Positions 17,201-26,246 are shown, counted from the stretch's first letter. The stretch: 64,000 bases of DNA from Mycobacterium adipatum (GCF_001644575.1 NZ_CP015596.1:2418001-2482000), one strand, 5' to 3'. The notes: generated by a model not told the origin, from the sequence alone. Numbers and translations: made by a program.

Positions 17201-20200
17201 TGAGTGTTCCGCTGTCCGACATCTGGATCGACATCAAGTTGACGCTGCCTGCGGCCACGGTCAACGGCGGTATGCCGGTGGTCACCACCGAGGACGCCGC
17301 CGCCGCCATGCGCGCCGTGCTGGCCATCGCCGCCGGCGTCGACGGGGTGGATGCGCTGCCCACCGTCGTCGACGGCACCGCGACCGTCACCGTCGGCTGG
17401 GACCCGGAGGAGGTCGCCGACCACACCGGTGTCACCGCCACCTTCGGCGCCCCGCTGGCGCCGGGGCTGACCCTGGTGCCCGACGCCCTGGTCGGCCGCT
17501 GCTGGCCGGCGGTGTTCGCCACCATCGGATCGGCCGTCACCGATGCCGGGTTCCCGATCATCGAAGGTCTGCTGAGCCTGGTGCACCTGGATCACGCCGC
17601 GCACCTGCTGGCCCCGATGCCGAAGTCGGAGGCCGAGTTGACGGTCACCGCAACGGCTTCGGAAGCCGTCGACACCGAGGTCGGCCGGGTGGTGCCGGTC
17701 AGCGTCGTCATCAGCGATGCCGAGGGCACCGAATTGGCGCGCCTGGAAGAGCGTTTCGCCATCCGCGGCCGCACCGGGGCCGTCGAGCTGGAAGACCCGG
17801 TGCGTGCCGGCGGGGCGATGACCGACAACGCCACCGACACCCCGCGTCGTCGCCGCCGTGACGTCACCATGACCGCGCCCACCGATATGAGCGCGTTCGC
17901 CGTGGTGTCCGGCGATCACAACCCGATCCACACCGACCGTGCCGCAGCGCTTCTCGCCGGGCTCAAGGGCCCGATCGTGCACGGTATGTGGCTCTCGGCC
18001 GCCGCCCAGCACGTGGTGACCGCCACCGACGGTCGCGCCACCCCGCCGGCTCGCCTGGTGGGCTGGACCTCCCGCTTCCTGGGCATGGTGTTGCCCGGCG
18101 ACGAGATCGAGTTCCGGGTCGACCGCGTCGGCATCGACCGGGGTGCGGAGATCATCGAGGTCACCGCGAAGGTCGGCGGTGACCTGGTGATGGCCGCCAG
18201 CGCGCAGCTGGCCGCCCCGAAAACCGTGTACGCCTTCCCCGGTCAGGGCATCCAGCACAAGGGCATGGGCATGGAGGTTCGCGCCCGGTCCAAGGCCGCC
18301 CGCAAGGTATGGGACACCGCCGACAAGTTCACCCGCGACACGTTGGGCTTCTCGGTGCTGCACGTGGTCAAGGACAACCCGACCAGCCTGATCGCCTCCG
18401 GTGTGCACTACCACCACCCCGAGGGCGTGCTCTACCTGACGCAGTTCACCCAGGTCGCCATGGCGACGGTGGCCGCCGCCCAGGTCGCGGAGATGCGTGA
18501 ACAGGGTGCCTTCGTCGAAGGGGCCATCGCCTGCGGGCACTCCGTCGGCGAATACACCGCGCTGGCCTGTGTTTCCGGCGTCTACGAGCTCCCGGCGCTG
18601 CTGGAGGTGGTCTTCCACCGCGGCTCCAAGATGCACGACATCGTCCCGCGCGACGAGAAGGGCCGCTCCAACTACCGGCTCGCCGCGATCCGCCCGTCGC
18701 AGATCGACCTGGCCGACGATGACGTCACCGCGTTCGTCGAGGAGATCTCGCAGCGCACCGGTGAATTCCTGCAGATCGTGAACTTCAACCTGCGCGGTTC
18801 GCAGTACGCCATCGCCGGCACCGTTCGCGGCCTGGAGGCCCTGGAGGAGGAGATCGAGCGGCGTCGCGAGATCAGCGGCGGCAAGCGCTCGTTCATCCTG
18901 GTGCCCGGTATCGACGTGCCGTTCCACTCCGAGGTGCTCCGCGTCGGCGTCGCCGACTTCCGTCGCTCGCTGGAGCGGGTGATGCCCACCGATGCCGACC
19001 CGGAACTGCTGGTGGGCAAGTACATCCCCAACCTGGTGCCGCGTCCGTTCACACTGGACCGCGACTTCATCCAGGAGATCCGCGACCTGGTGCCGGCCGA
19101 GCCGCTGGACGAGGTCCTCGCCGACTACGACACCTGGCGCAACGAGCGTCCGCGTGAGCTGATGCGCAAGGTCGTCATCGAGCTGCTGGCCTGGCAGTTC
19201 GCCAGCCCGGTGCGCTGGATCGAGACCCAGGACCTGCTGTTCATCGAGGAGGCCGCCGGCGGCCTCGGTGTCGAGCGGTTCGTCGAGATCGGCGTCAAGA
19301 CCGCGCCGACGGTGGCCGGCCTGGCGACCAACACGCTGAAGCTGCCCGAGTACTCGCACAACACCACCGAGGTGCTCAACGCCGAGCGGGATGCCGCGGT
19401 GCTGTTCGCCACCGACACCGACCCGGAGCCCGAGCCCGAAGAGGCCTCTGCGCCTGAGGTTTCGGCCGAGGCGGCCCCGGCCGCCGCCGCGCCTGCCGCG
19501 GCACCGGCACCGGCCGCCGCGCCGTCGGGTGGCCCGCGGCCGGACGACATCACCTTCGATGCCTCGGACGCGACACTGGTGCTCATCGCGCTGGCGTCGA
19601 AGATGCGCATCGACCAGATCGAGCCGCTGGACTCCATCGAGTCCATCACCGACGGTGCGTCCTCGCGGCGCAACCAGATGCTGGTGGACCTCGGTTCCGA
19701 GCTCAACCTGGGTGCTATCGATGGTGCCGCCGAGGCCGATCTGTCCGGCCTCAAGGCGCAGGTGACCAAGCTGGCCCGCACCTACAAGCCGTTCGGCCCG
19801 GTGCTGTCGGATTCGATCAACGATCAGCTGCGTACGGTGTTCGGTCCGTCCGGTAAGCGTCCGGCCTACATCGCCGAACGTGTCGCCAAGACATGGGAAC
19901 TGGGGCCGGGCTGGGCCAAGCACGTCACCGCCGAGGTGGCGCTGGGCACCCGTGAGGGCTCCAGCGTCCGCGGTGGCAGCATGGGCGGCCTGCACGAGGG
20001 CGCCCTGGCCGACGCCGCCTCGGTCGACAAGGTCATCGACGCCGCGGTCACGGCGGTCGGTGCGCGCAAGGGCATCCCGGTCAGCCTGCCGTCCTCTGGT
20101 GCCGCCGGTGGCGGTGTCGTGGACTCGGCGGCCCTCGGTGAATTCGCCGAGCAGGTCACCGGGCCGAACGGTGTGCTGGCCAATGCGGCCCGCACCATCC

Positions 20201-23200
20201 TGGGTCAGCTGGGTCTGGACGACCCGGTCAACGCGGACGAGACCGTCAGCGACGCCGACCTGATCGACCTGGTCACCACCGAGCTCGGCTCGGACTGGCC
20301 GCGGCTGGTCGCCCCGGTGTTCGACGCCCGCAAGGCCGTCGTGTTCGACGACCGGTGGGCAAGCGCGCGTGAGGATCTGGCCCGGCTGTGGCTGCTGGAC
20401 GAGAGTGACATCGACGCCGACTGGCAGCGGCTGTCTCAGAGCTTCGAGGGGGCCGGCAACATCGTGGCCACCCAGGCCAGCTGGTGGCAGGGCAAGGCCC
20501 TGGCGTCCGGACGCAACGTGCACGCCGCGTTGTACGGCCGGGCCGCCGCCGGTGCGGAGAACCCGGACAAGGGCGGCTACGCCAACGAAGTCGCGGTGGT
20601 GACGGGTGCTTCCAAGGGCTCCATCGCCGCATCGGTGGTCGCCCAGCTGCTGGAGGGCGGCGCGACCGTCATCGCGACCACCTCACGACTCGACGATGAC
20701 CGGCTGGCGTTCTACCGCACGCTGTACCGCGATCACGCCCGGTTCAACGCCACGCTGTGGGTGGTTCCGGCCAACATGGCGTCGTACTCGGATATCGACG
20801 CGCTCGTCGAGTGGGTCGGGACCGAGCAGACCGAGAACCTGGGCCCCAAGGCCATTCACCTCAAGGAGGCGCAGAACCCGACGCTGCTGTTCCCGTTCGC
20901 CGCGCCGCGGGTCGGCGGGGATCTCTCCGATGCGGGCGCGCGCTCCGAGATGGAGATGAAGGTGCTGCTGTGGGCCGTGCAGCGGCTCATCGCCGGCCTG
21001 TCGCATCTGGGTGCCGAGCGGGACATCGCCTCGCGCCTGCACGTGGTGCTGCCGGGTTCGCCCAACCGGGGCATGTTCGGCGGTGACGGCGCCTACGGCG
21101 AGGCCAAGGCGGCGCTGGACGCCGTGGTCACCCGGTGGAAGGTCGAATCCTCGTGGAGCCAGCGTGTTTCGCTGGCGCACGCGCTGATCGGCTGGACCAA
21201 GGGCACCGGCCTGATGGGTCACAACGACGCCATCGTCGGTGCCGTCGAAGAGGCCGGGCTGACGACCTACACCACCGCCGAGATGGCCGCCAAGCTGTTG
21301 GCGCTCTGCGATATCGAATCCAAGGTGGCTGCCGCGCGCCAGCCCATCGAGGTCGATATGACCGGTGGGCTCGGGGAGATCGAGATCGACATGGCCGAGC
21401 TGGCCGCCAAGGCCCGCGAGGAGATGTCGGCGGCAGCAGCCGAGGACGAGGACGACGAGGCGGAAGGCATCATCCGTGCCCTGCCCTCGCCGCCGCGCGG
21501 CTACGCCGCGGCACCGCCGCCGGCGTGGGATGACCTCGACGTCGATCCCGCCGACCTGGTGGTGATCGTCGGTGGCGCCGAGCTCGGACCGTATGGTTCC
21601 TCGCGTACCCGCTTCGAGATGGAGGTCTCCGGCGAGCTGTCTGCCGCGGGCGTCCTGGAGCTGGCCTGGACCACCGGGATGGTGAAGTGGGAAGACGATC
21701 CCAAGCCGGGCTGGTACGACACCGAGACCGGTGACCTGGTCGACGAGTCCGAACTCGTCGAGCGCTACCACGACGCCGTGGTCGCCAAGGTCGGTATCCG
21801 GGAGTTCGTCGACGATGGCGCGATCACCCCGGATCACACCGCGCCCCTGCTGGTTTCGGTGTTCCTGGACAAGGACTTCAGCTTCGTGGTGTCCTCGGAG
21901 GCCGACGCCCGCGGTTTCGCCCAGTCCGATCCGGAACACACCGTGATCGCGCCGGTCCCCGACAGTGGTGACTGGCAGGTGACCCGCAAGGCGGGCACCG
22001 AGATCCGGGTGCCGCGCAAGGCCAAGATGTCCCGCACCGTCGGCGCTCAGGTGCCGACAGGGTTCGACCCGACGGTGTACGGCGTGAGCCAGGACATGGC
22101 GAGTTCGGTGGACCGCCTCGCGCTGTGGAACCTGGTCACCACGGTGGATGCGTTCCTGACCGCGGGCTTCACCCCGGCCGAGCTGATGCGGTGGGTGCAT
22201 CCGAGTCTGGTGGCCTGCACGCAGGGCACCGGTATCGGTGGGCTCACGTCCATGCAGCGGATGTTCCACGGAAACATGCTGGGTCAGAGCAAGCCGAACG
22301 ACATCCTGCAGGAGGTGCTGCCGAACGTCTTCGCCGGCCATGTCGTGCAGTCCTACATCGGCAGCTATGGCTCGATGATCCACCCGGTCGCGGCTTGCGC
22401 GACGGCGGCGGTGTCGGTGGAGGAGGGCGTCGACAAGATCCAGTTGGGCAAGGCCGATTTCGTGGTCGCCGGCGGCTACGACGACCTGACGCTGGAGGCC
22501 GTCACCGGCTTCGGTGACATGTCGGCCACCGCCGACACCGAGGTCATGCGCGCCAAGGGGATCAGCGATGCGAAGTTCTCCCGCGCCAACGATCGTCGTC
22601 GCCTGGGATTCGTCGAATCCCAGGGCGGCGGAACGATTCTGCTGACCCGCGGTGACCTCGCGGTGCAGATGGGTCTGCCGGTGCTTGCGGTGGTGGCTTA
22701 CGCCTCGTCCTTCGGCGACGGCGTGCACACCTCGATCCCGGCTCCCGGGCTCGGTGCGCTGGCATCCGGTCTCGGCGGCACGCAGTCCCGGTTGGCCCGT
22801 TCCCTGGCCAAGCTGGGGGTCGGTGCCGATGACATCGCCGTCATCTCCAAGCACGACACCTCGACGCTGGCCAACGATCCCAACGAGACCGAGCTGCACG
22901 AGCGGCTCGCGGCCTCGATGGGACGCTCGAAGGGTGCACCGCTGTTCGTGGTGAGCCAGAAGAGCCTCACTGGTCACGCCAAGGGCGGTGCCGCGGCCTT
23001 CCAGATGATGGGGCTGTGCCAGATCCTGCGCGACGGCGTCATCCCGCCGAACCGCAGCCTGGACTGCGTCGACGACGAGCTCAACCATGCCAAGCACTTC
23101 GTGTGGGTCCGGGAGGCACTGCATCTGGGCGAGAAGTTCCCGATCAAGGCCGGTCTGGTGACCAGCCTCGGGTTCGGCCACGTGTCGGGTCTGGTGGCGC

Positions 23201-23448
23201 TCGTGCACCCGCAGGCGCTGCTGGCCGCACTGCCCGCCGATCAGCGTGCCGACTACCAGGCGCGGGCCAACGCCCGTGTGCTGGAGGGGCAGCGGCGACT
23301 CGCCTCGGCGATCGCCGGTGGGCCCGCACTTTACGAGAAGCCGGCCGATCGCCGGTTCGGTCACGACACCCCGGAGAAGCGTCAGGAAGCGGCCATGCTG
23401 CTCGATCCCGACGCCCGCCTGGGTGCTGACGACCACTACTCGAAGTGA
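14218..23448 (+). CDS. fas: Type I fatty acid synthase, single chain
   Basis: A 3076-residue multifunctional enzyme making C16-C26 acyl-CoA in the cytosol. GTG at 14218 gives the M. tuberculosis-like N terminus VTINEHDRV; GTG 14185 would add 11 unrelated residues. Domains in order: acetyl transferase (GHSQG, Ser153), FMN enoyl reductase (MTPTTVDAK and AGGGQ, about 425-458), dehydratase with a MaoC-like hotdog (GDHNPIHTD, about 1231), malonyl/palmitoyl transferase (GHSVGEY, Ser1442), an Ala/Pro/Glu linker (about 1731-1778), ACP (DSIESITDGASSRRN, Ser1815/1816), ketoreductase (TGASKGS; Tyr2293, Lys2297) and ketosynthase (Cys2727, His2879, His2920). All key residues are present. acpS follows after 29 bp. 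Confidence 0.98.
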   Translation: MTINEHDRVTAGTKSSLGEGSLSGAHALVDLLNAGEPYAVAFGGQGGAWLESLEELVSSAGIESELSELVGEAALLLEPVARELVVVRPIGFEPLQWVRALAAEEPLPDTKQLTTAAISGPGILLTQMAAIRALTRQGLDLMGTPPVAMAGHSQGILGVESLKAKGTRDAELLALLQLIGAAGSLISRRRGMVGRGDKSPMVSVTNVDPARIAELLEDFSTDVRTVLPPVLSIRNGRRSVVITGTPEQLGRFELYCSKITEKEEAERKNKLRGGAVFAPVFNPIQVEVGFHTPRLADGVALVDRWAAKCGIDPELAHAMTESIFVSPIDWVADVEALHTAGARWIIDLGPADTLTRLTAPVIRGLGIGIVPAGTRSGQRSLFTVGAVPEVPAPWSSYAPTTVALPDGSVKLSTKFTRLTGRSPILLAGMTPTTVDAKIVAAAANAGHWAELAGGGQVTEKIFEDRVAELTQLLEPGRAIQFNSLFLDPYLWKLQLGGKRIVQKARQSGAPIDGVVVTAGIPELDEAVALIEELNEIGITHVVFKPGTVDQIKSVIKIAAEVPGKDVIAHIEGGRAGGHHSWEDLDDLLLATYADLRKLSNITICVGGGIGTPERAADYLAGRWAQDYGFPLMPVDGILVGTAAMATLEATTSPAVKQLLVDTKGTDVWVGAGKAQGGMASGRSQLGADIHEIDNTASRCGRLLDEVAGDADAVAERRDEIIAAMADTAKPYFGDVSDMTYLQWLDRYVELAIGDGDSTADTKAADSPWLDITWRDRFEEMLKRAEARLHPADSGPIDTLFAGTEGAALLEHPAAAVDTLLNRYPDAENIKLHPADVPFFTTLCKTPGKPVNFVPVIDKDVRRWWRSDSLWQAHDARYTADQVCIIPGTAAVAGITRVDEPVGELLDRFEQAAIDEVSATGAVPVPVVSRRQASAAVTGPIAVVLDSPDVLWAGRTAINPVHRIGAPSEWQVNENRSAVHPSTGSRIELTDAGVTLSVPLSDIWIDIKLTLPAATVNGGMPVVTTEDAAAAMRAVLAIAAGVDGVDALPTVVDGTATVTVGWDPEEVADHTGVTATFGAPLAPGLTLVPDALVGRCWPAVFATIGSAVTDAGFPIIEGLLSLVHLDHAAHLLAPMPKSEAELTVTATASEAVDTEVGRVVPVSVVISDAEGTELARLEERFAIRGRTGAVELEDPVRAGGAMTDNATDTPRRRRRDVTMTAPTDMSAFAVVSGDHNPIHTDRAAALLAGLKGPIVHGMWLSAAAQHVVTATDGRATPPARLVGWTSRFLGMVLPGDEIEFRVDRVGIDRGAEIIEVTAKVGGDLVMAASAQLAAPKTVYAFPGQGIQHKGMGMEVRARSKAARKVWDTADKFTRDTLGFSVLHVVKDNPTSLIASGVHYHHPEGVLYLTQFTQVAMATVAAAQVAEMREQGAFVEGAIACGHSVGEYTALACVSGVYELPALLEVVFHRGSKMHDIVPRDEKGRSNYRLAAIRPSQIDLADDDVTAFVEEISQRTGEFLQIVNFNLRGSQYAIAGTVRGLEALEEEIERRREISGGKRSFILVPGIDVPFHSEVLRVGVADFRRSLERVMPTDADPELLVGKYIPNLVPRPFTLDRDFIQEIRDLVPAEPLDEVLADYDTWRNERPRELMRKVVIELLAWQFASPVRWIETQDLLFIEEAAGGLGVERFVEIGVKTAPTVAGLATNTLKLPEYSHNTTEVLNAERDAAVLFATDTDPEPEPEEASAPEVSAEAAPAAAAPAAAPAPAAAPSGGPRPDDITFDASDATLVLIALASKMRIDQIEPLDSIESITDGASSRRNQMLVDLGSELNLGAIDGAAEADLSGLKAQVTKLARTYKPFGPVLSDSINDQLRTVFGPSGKRPAYIAERVAKTWELGPGWAKHVTAEVALGTREGSSVRGGSMGGLHEGALADAASVDKVIDAAVTAVGARKGIPVSLPSSGAAGGGVVDSAALGEFAEQVTGPNGVLANAARTILGQLGLDDPVNADETVSDADLIDLVTTELGSDWPRLVAPVFDARKAVVFDDRWASAREDLARLWLLDESDIDADWQRLSQSFEGAGNIVATQASWWQGKALASGRNVHAALYGRAAAGAENPDKGGYANEVAVVTGASKGSIAASVVAQLLEGGATVIATTSRLDDDRLAFYRTLYRDHARFNATLWVVPANMASYSDIDALVEWVGTEQTENLGPKAIHLKEAQNPTLLFPFAAPRVGGDLSDAGARSEMEMKVLLWAVQRLIAGLSHLGAERDIASRLHVVLPGSPNRGMFGGDGAYGEAKAALDAVVTRWKVESSWSQRVSLAHALIGWTKGTGLMGHNDAIVGAVEEAGLTTYTTAEMAAKLLALCDIESKVAAARQPIEVDMTGGLGEIEIDMAELAAKAREEMSAAAAEDEDDEAEGIIRALPSPPRGYAAAPPPAWDDLDVDPADLVVIVGGAELGPYGSSRTRFEMEVSGELSAAGVLELAWTTGMVKWEDDPKPGWYDTETGDLVDESELVERYHDAVVAKVGIREFVDDGAITPDHTAPLLVSVFLDKDFSFVVSSEADARGFAQSDPEHTVIAPVPDSGDWQVTRKAGTEIRVPRKAKMSRTVGAQVPTGFDPTVYGVSQDMASSVDRLALWNLVTTVDAFLTAGFTPAELMRWVHPSLVACTQGTGIGGLTSMQRMFHGNMLGQSKPNDILQEVLPNVFAGHVVQSYIGSYGSMIHPVAACATAAVSVEEGVDKIQLGKADFVVAGGYDDLTLEAVTGFGDMSATADTEVMRAKGISDAKFSRANDRRRLGFVESQGGGTILLTRGDLAVQMGLPVLAVVAYASSFGDGVHTSIPAPGLGALASGLGGTQSRLARSLAKLGVGADDIAVISKHDTSTLANDPNETELHERLAASMGRSKGAPLFVVSQKSLTGHAKGGAAAFQMMGLCQILRDGVIPPNRSLDCVDDELNHAKHFVWVREALHLGEKFPIKAGLVTSLGFGHVSGLVALVHPQALLAALPADQRADYQARANARVLEGQRRLASAIAGGPALYEKPADRRFGHDTPEKRQEAAMLLDPDARLGADDHYSK

Positions 23449-23477
23449 CGGAAAGCGAGTCGGCTAGCGTCTCAGGG

Positions 23478-23867
23478 ATGGGCATCGTGGGAGTAGGGAT
23501 CGATCTGGTGTCGATTCCGGATTTCGCCGAGCAGGTCGACCAACCTGGCACCGTTTTCGCCGAGACCTTCACGCCGGGGGAGAGGCGCGACGCCGCGGAC
23601 AAGAGTTCGTCGGCGGCGCGCCACCTCGCGGCGCGGTGGGCGGCCAAGGAAGCGGTGATCAAGGCATGGTCGGGGTCGCGCTTCTCGAAGCGGCCGATGC
23701 TGCCGGAGGGGATCCACCGCGATATCGAGGTGGTCACCGACATGTGGGGCCGTCCGAAGGTGCGGCTGTCCGGGGCGATCGCCGAGCATCTCAAGGATGT
23801 GACCATCCACCTGTCACTGACGCATGAGGCCGACACCGCCGCCGCGGTGGCGATACTCGAAGCCTGA
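23478..23867 (+). CDS. acpS: Holo-[acyl-carrier-protein] synthase
   Basis: A 129-residue phosphopantetheinyl transferase that moves 4'-phosphopantetheine from CoA to the ACP serine of Fas. ATG at 23478 gives MGIVGVGIDLVSIPDF; an upstream GTG overlapping the fas stop is in frame but would add 11 residues not found in the family. The magnesium-binding Asp in GIDLVSI and the Glu in WAAKEAVIKAW are both present. The 29-bp gap after fas suggests one transcript, as in the fas-acpS operon of M. tuberculosis. Confidence 0.96.
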   Translation: MGIVGVGIDLVSIPDFAEQVDQPGTVFAETFTPGERRDAADKSSSAARHLAARWAAKEAVIKAWSGSRFSKRPMLPEGIHRDIEVVTDMWGRPKVRLSGAIAEHLKDVTIHLSLTHEADTAAAVAILEA

Positions 23868-23870
23868 TTG

Positions 23871-23935
23871 CCGCGAGCGTGCGTGTCTGCAGCCCGACAC
23901 GCCGCCCGCGGGCGGGAGTTTGCGCACGCTCGCGG
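23871..23935. terminator. Nested hairpin element after acpS (possible terminator or intergenic repeat)
   Basis: A perfect 13-bp inverted repeat, CCGCGAGCGTGCG at 23871-23883 and its complement at 23923-23935, encloses two smaller structures: GTGTC...GACAC (23883-23900) and the perfect 14-bp palindrome CCGCCCGCGGGCGG (23902-23915). There is no U tract. It starts four bases after the acpS stop and ends 27 bp before the peptidase start. Similar GCGAGCGTGCG hairpins recur between genes in mycobacteria (from memory), so it may be a dispersed repeat with terminator function. Confidence 0.6.
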
Positions 23936-23962
23936 GCGACGGCTGCGGACTAGCCTTGAGCC

Positions 23963-25297
23963 ATGAGTGAACTCGCCGCGCGCGTCCGTGAGCTGCTGCC
24001 CGCCGTGCGGGCAGATCTCGAAGAGCTGGTGCGTATCGAGTCGGTGTGGGCCGACCCGGCGCGCCGGCCCGAGGTGTACCGCAGCGCCGAACTGACGGCG
24101 AAGCTGTTCTCCCAGGCCGGTTTCGGTGACGTGCGCATCCTCGAAGAGGGCGGCGCGCCCGCGGTGATCGCCCGCCACCCGGCCCCCGACGGTGCGCCGA
24201 CGGTGCTGCTCTACGCCCACCACGATGTGCAGCCCGAGGGCGACAGCGCGCAGTGGCACTCACCGCCGTTCGAGCCGACCGAGCGCGACGGCCGGCTCTA
24301 CGGCCGCGGCACCGCCGACGACAAGGCCGGTATCGCAACACATCTCGCCGCCATCCGGGCCTTTGACGGCAACCTGCCGGTCGGTGTCACCGTCTTCGTC
24401 GAGGGCGAGGAGGAGTCGGGTTCGCCCTCACTGCCGGCGCTGCTGGCCGCCCATCGCGAACTGCTGGCCGCCGACGTGATCGTCATCGCCGACTCGGACA
24501 ACTGGGGCGTCGACATCCCGGCGCTGACGGTGTCACTGCGCGGGCTGGCCGACTGTGTGGTCGAGGTGGCAACCCTGGACCACGGCCTGCACTCGGGCCT
24601 GTGGGGCGGCGTGGTGCCCGACGCGCTGAGCGCGCTGATCCGGGTGCTGGCCAGCCTGCACGACGATGACGGGAACGTGGCCGTCGAGGGTCTCTTCGAG
24701 GCGACCGCCGCCGAGGTCGAGTTCAGTGAGGAACGGGTGCGCGCGGACTCCGGTCTGCTCGACGGGGTACAGCAGATCGGTTCGGGTCCGGTGGTGCAAC
24801 GGATGTGGGCGCGGCCGGCGATCACCGTCATCGGCATCGACACCACACCGATCGACAAGGCGTCGAACACCCTGGTGCCGAGTGCCCGGGCCAAGGTGAG
24901 CATGCGGGTGGCCCCCGGCGGGGACGCCCGAGAGCATCTGGCGGCCTTGACGCGGCATCTGCAGGAGCATGCGCCGTGGGGTGCGCGGGTCACCGTCACT
25001 CCCGGCGACGTCGGGCAGCCCTACGCCATCGACGCGTCCGGTCCGGTGTACGACGCTGCCCGGCGAGCGTTTCAGATCGCCTGGGGTCGCGAGCCGATCG
25101 ACATGGGGATGGGTGGCTCGATCCCGTTCATCGCCGAATTCGCCGCCGCGTTCCCGGATGCCAAGATCCTCGTCACCGGAGTGGAGGATCCGGGCACCCA
25201 GGCGCACAGCATCAACGAGAGCCTGCACCTTGGGGTGCTGGAGCGGGCGGCGACGTCGGAGGCGTTGTTCCTGGAGGCCCTGGGCTCAGACCGATAG
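23963..25297 (+). CDS. M20 family metallopeptidase (dipeptidase)
   Basis: A 444-residue zinc peptidase of the M20/ArgE-DapE-carnosinase group. Metal and catalytic motifs are visible: YAHHDVQPEG (His-x-Asp), GRGTADDKAG (bridging Asp), VEGEEESGSPS (general-base Glu and metal Glu), DSDNW, LHSGLWGG (lid-domain His) and a C-terminal metal His in GTQAHSINE. ATG at 23963 gives a full N terminus. It corresponds in place to M. tuberculosis Rv2522c, next to acpS and bcp. Its 3' end overlaps the convergent bcp gene by 12 bp. It probably hydrolyses small dipeptides or N-acyl amino acids; the substrate is unknown. Confidence 0.9.
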   Translation: MSELAARVRELLPAVRADLEELVRIESVWADPARRPEVYRSAELTAKLFSQAGFGDVRILEEGGAPAVIARHPAPDGAPTVLLYAHHDVQPEGDSAQWHSPPFEPTERDGRLYGRGTADDKAGIATHLAAIRAFDGNLPVGVTVFVEGEEESGSPSLPALLAAHRELLAADVIVIADSDNWGVDIPALTVSLRGLADCVVEVATLDHGLHSGLWGGVVPDALSALIRVLASLHDDDGNVAVEGLFEATAAEVEFSEERVRADSGLLDGVQQIGSGPVVQRMWARPAITVIGIDTTPIDKASNTLVPSARAKVSMRVAPGGDAREHLAALTRHLQEHAPWGARVTVTPGDVGQPYAIDASGPVYDAARRAFQIAWGREPIDMGMGGSIPFIAEFAAAFPDAKILVTGVEDPGTQAHSINESLHLGVLERAATSEALFLEALGSDR

Positions 25298-25759
25298 GTC
25301 GCGGCGCAGCTTGGCCACGTGACCGGTGGCCTTGACGTTGTACTGCGCGACCTCGATGACGCCCTTCTCGTCGACCAGGAAGGTCGACCGGATGACGCCT
25401 TGCACGGTCTTGCCGTACATGGACTTCTCGCCGAAGGCGCCCCAGGCGGTCAGCACCTTCTTCTCCGGGTCCGACAGCAGCGGGAAGGTCAGGCCCTCGG
25501 CATCGCGGAACTTGGCCAGCTTCTCGGGCTTGTCCGGTGAGATCCCGATGACGTCGAGTCCGGCATCGTTGAGTTCGGCGAGGCTGTCCCGAAAATCGCA
25601 GGCCTGCTTCGTGCAACCCGGGGTCGACGCCGCGGGGTAGAAGTAGACGATCACCTTGCGGCCTGTGAAGTCGGACAGCGTGACGGTGTTGCCGTCGGCG
25701 TCGGGGAGGCTGAAGGCGGGTGCCTTGTCGCCGACGGCCAGCCGCGGGGTCTGTGCCAT
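25286..25759 (-). CDS. bcp: Peroxiredoxin Q / bacterioferritin comigratory protein
   Basis: A 157-residue thiol peroxidase, the same length as M. tuberculosis Bcp (Rv2521). ATG at 25759 follows an AAAGG ribosome site. The thioredoxin-fold peroxidase motif YPAASTPGCTKQACDF places the peroxidatic Cys at 49 and the resolving Cys at 54, the 1-Cys-to-Cys spacing typical of PrxQ. It reduces hydrogen and organic peroxides using thioredoxin. It is convergent with the M20 peptidase gene and divergent from a DUF3618 gene. Confidence 0.95.
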   Translation of the reverse strand: MAQTPRLAVGDKAPAFSLPDADGNTVTLSDFTGRKVIVYFYPAASTPGCTKQACDFRDSLAELNDAGLDVIGISPDKPEKLAKFRDAEGLTFPLLSDPEKKVLTAWGAFGEKSMYGKTVQGVIRSTFLVDEKGVIEVAQYNVKATGHVAKLRRDLSV

Positions 25760-25840
25760 GCGTGGATGCGCCTTTCTTTCGTCGACCGGGGCAGCGTGGT
25801 CGGCTCCGGCTGCTCTAGGGTAATTCGGTACGCCGACGAC

Positions 25841-26080
25841 ATGGAGGACACAGTGGCTGATCGGGATCCCGAGGCGATCAAGAAGGACATCGACCAGGCT
25901 CGTGATCAACTGGCCGCGACGGTGGACAGTCTTGCCGTGCGGGCGAATCCTCACCGTCTGGCCGAGGATGCCAAGGCGAAGATCGTGGCGTTCGTGACCA
26001 AGCCCCCGGTCCTGCTGACGCTGGCCGGTGCCGGCACCGTGGTCGTGGTGGTGGTGATCCGGCGGATCAGGCGCCGCTGA
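25841..26080 (+). CDS. DUF3618 small membrane protein
   Basis: A 79-residue protein (MEDTVADRDPEAI) with the DUF3618 pattern: a charged helix AIKKDIDQARDQLAATVDSLAVRANP, a basic linker and one C-terminal membrane helix (about 57-73) ending in RRIRRR. ATG at 25841 was chosen; GTG four codons later is an alternative. Its place beside bcp matches Rv2520c in M. tuberculosis. The last 14 bp overlap a small reverse-strand gene. Function unknown; such proteins are anchored with the helix bundle in the cytosol. Confidence 0.85.
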   Translation: MEDTVADRDPEAIKKDIDQARDQLAATVDSLAVRANPHRLAEDAKAKIVAFVTKPPVLLTLAGAGTVVVVVVIRRIRRR

Positions 26081-26246
26081 CGCTGTTGTAGCGGCGCCGA
26101 CGGGGTCGCAGCCAGTCCGTCAGCGAGAAGGTGGGCGGGTTGGCGGTGCGGCCCAGGCGGCTGCAGCTGATGACCGCTGCGACGCTGTCCAGCGGCGCGC
26201 CATCGGATGTGGCGGCCGAGGAGCTCGGTGCGCGCTCGGCTGGCAT
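26067..26246 (-). CDS. Small basic protein, 59 aa, hypothetical
   Basis: The reverse strand from ATG at 26246 reads 59 codons, starting MPAERAPSSSAATSDG and ending LTDWLRPRRRRYNSVSGA. GAGGA lies 9 nt upstream of the ATG, a good ribosome site. The composition is Ser/Ala-rich at the N terminus with a basic Trp/Arg/Tyr C-terminal patch. It converges on the DUF3618 gene with a 14-bp overlap. The distinct C-terminal motif and proper start signals make it a likely real gene; I do not recognise its function. Confidence 0.5.
   Translation of the reverse strand: MPAERAPSSSAATSDGAPLDSVAAVISCSRLGRTANPPTFSLTDWLRPRRRRYNSVSGA

Noticed and set aside
14080..23436. Large reverse-strand frames opposite fas (up to 1233 codons)
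   Set aside because: They are shadows of the well-supported fas frame in GC-rich DNA; His/Arg/Gly-rich composition and no motifs.
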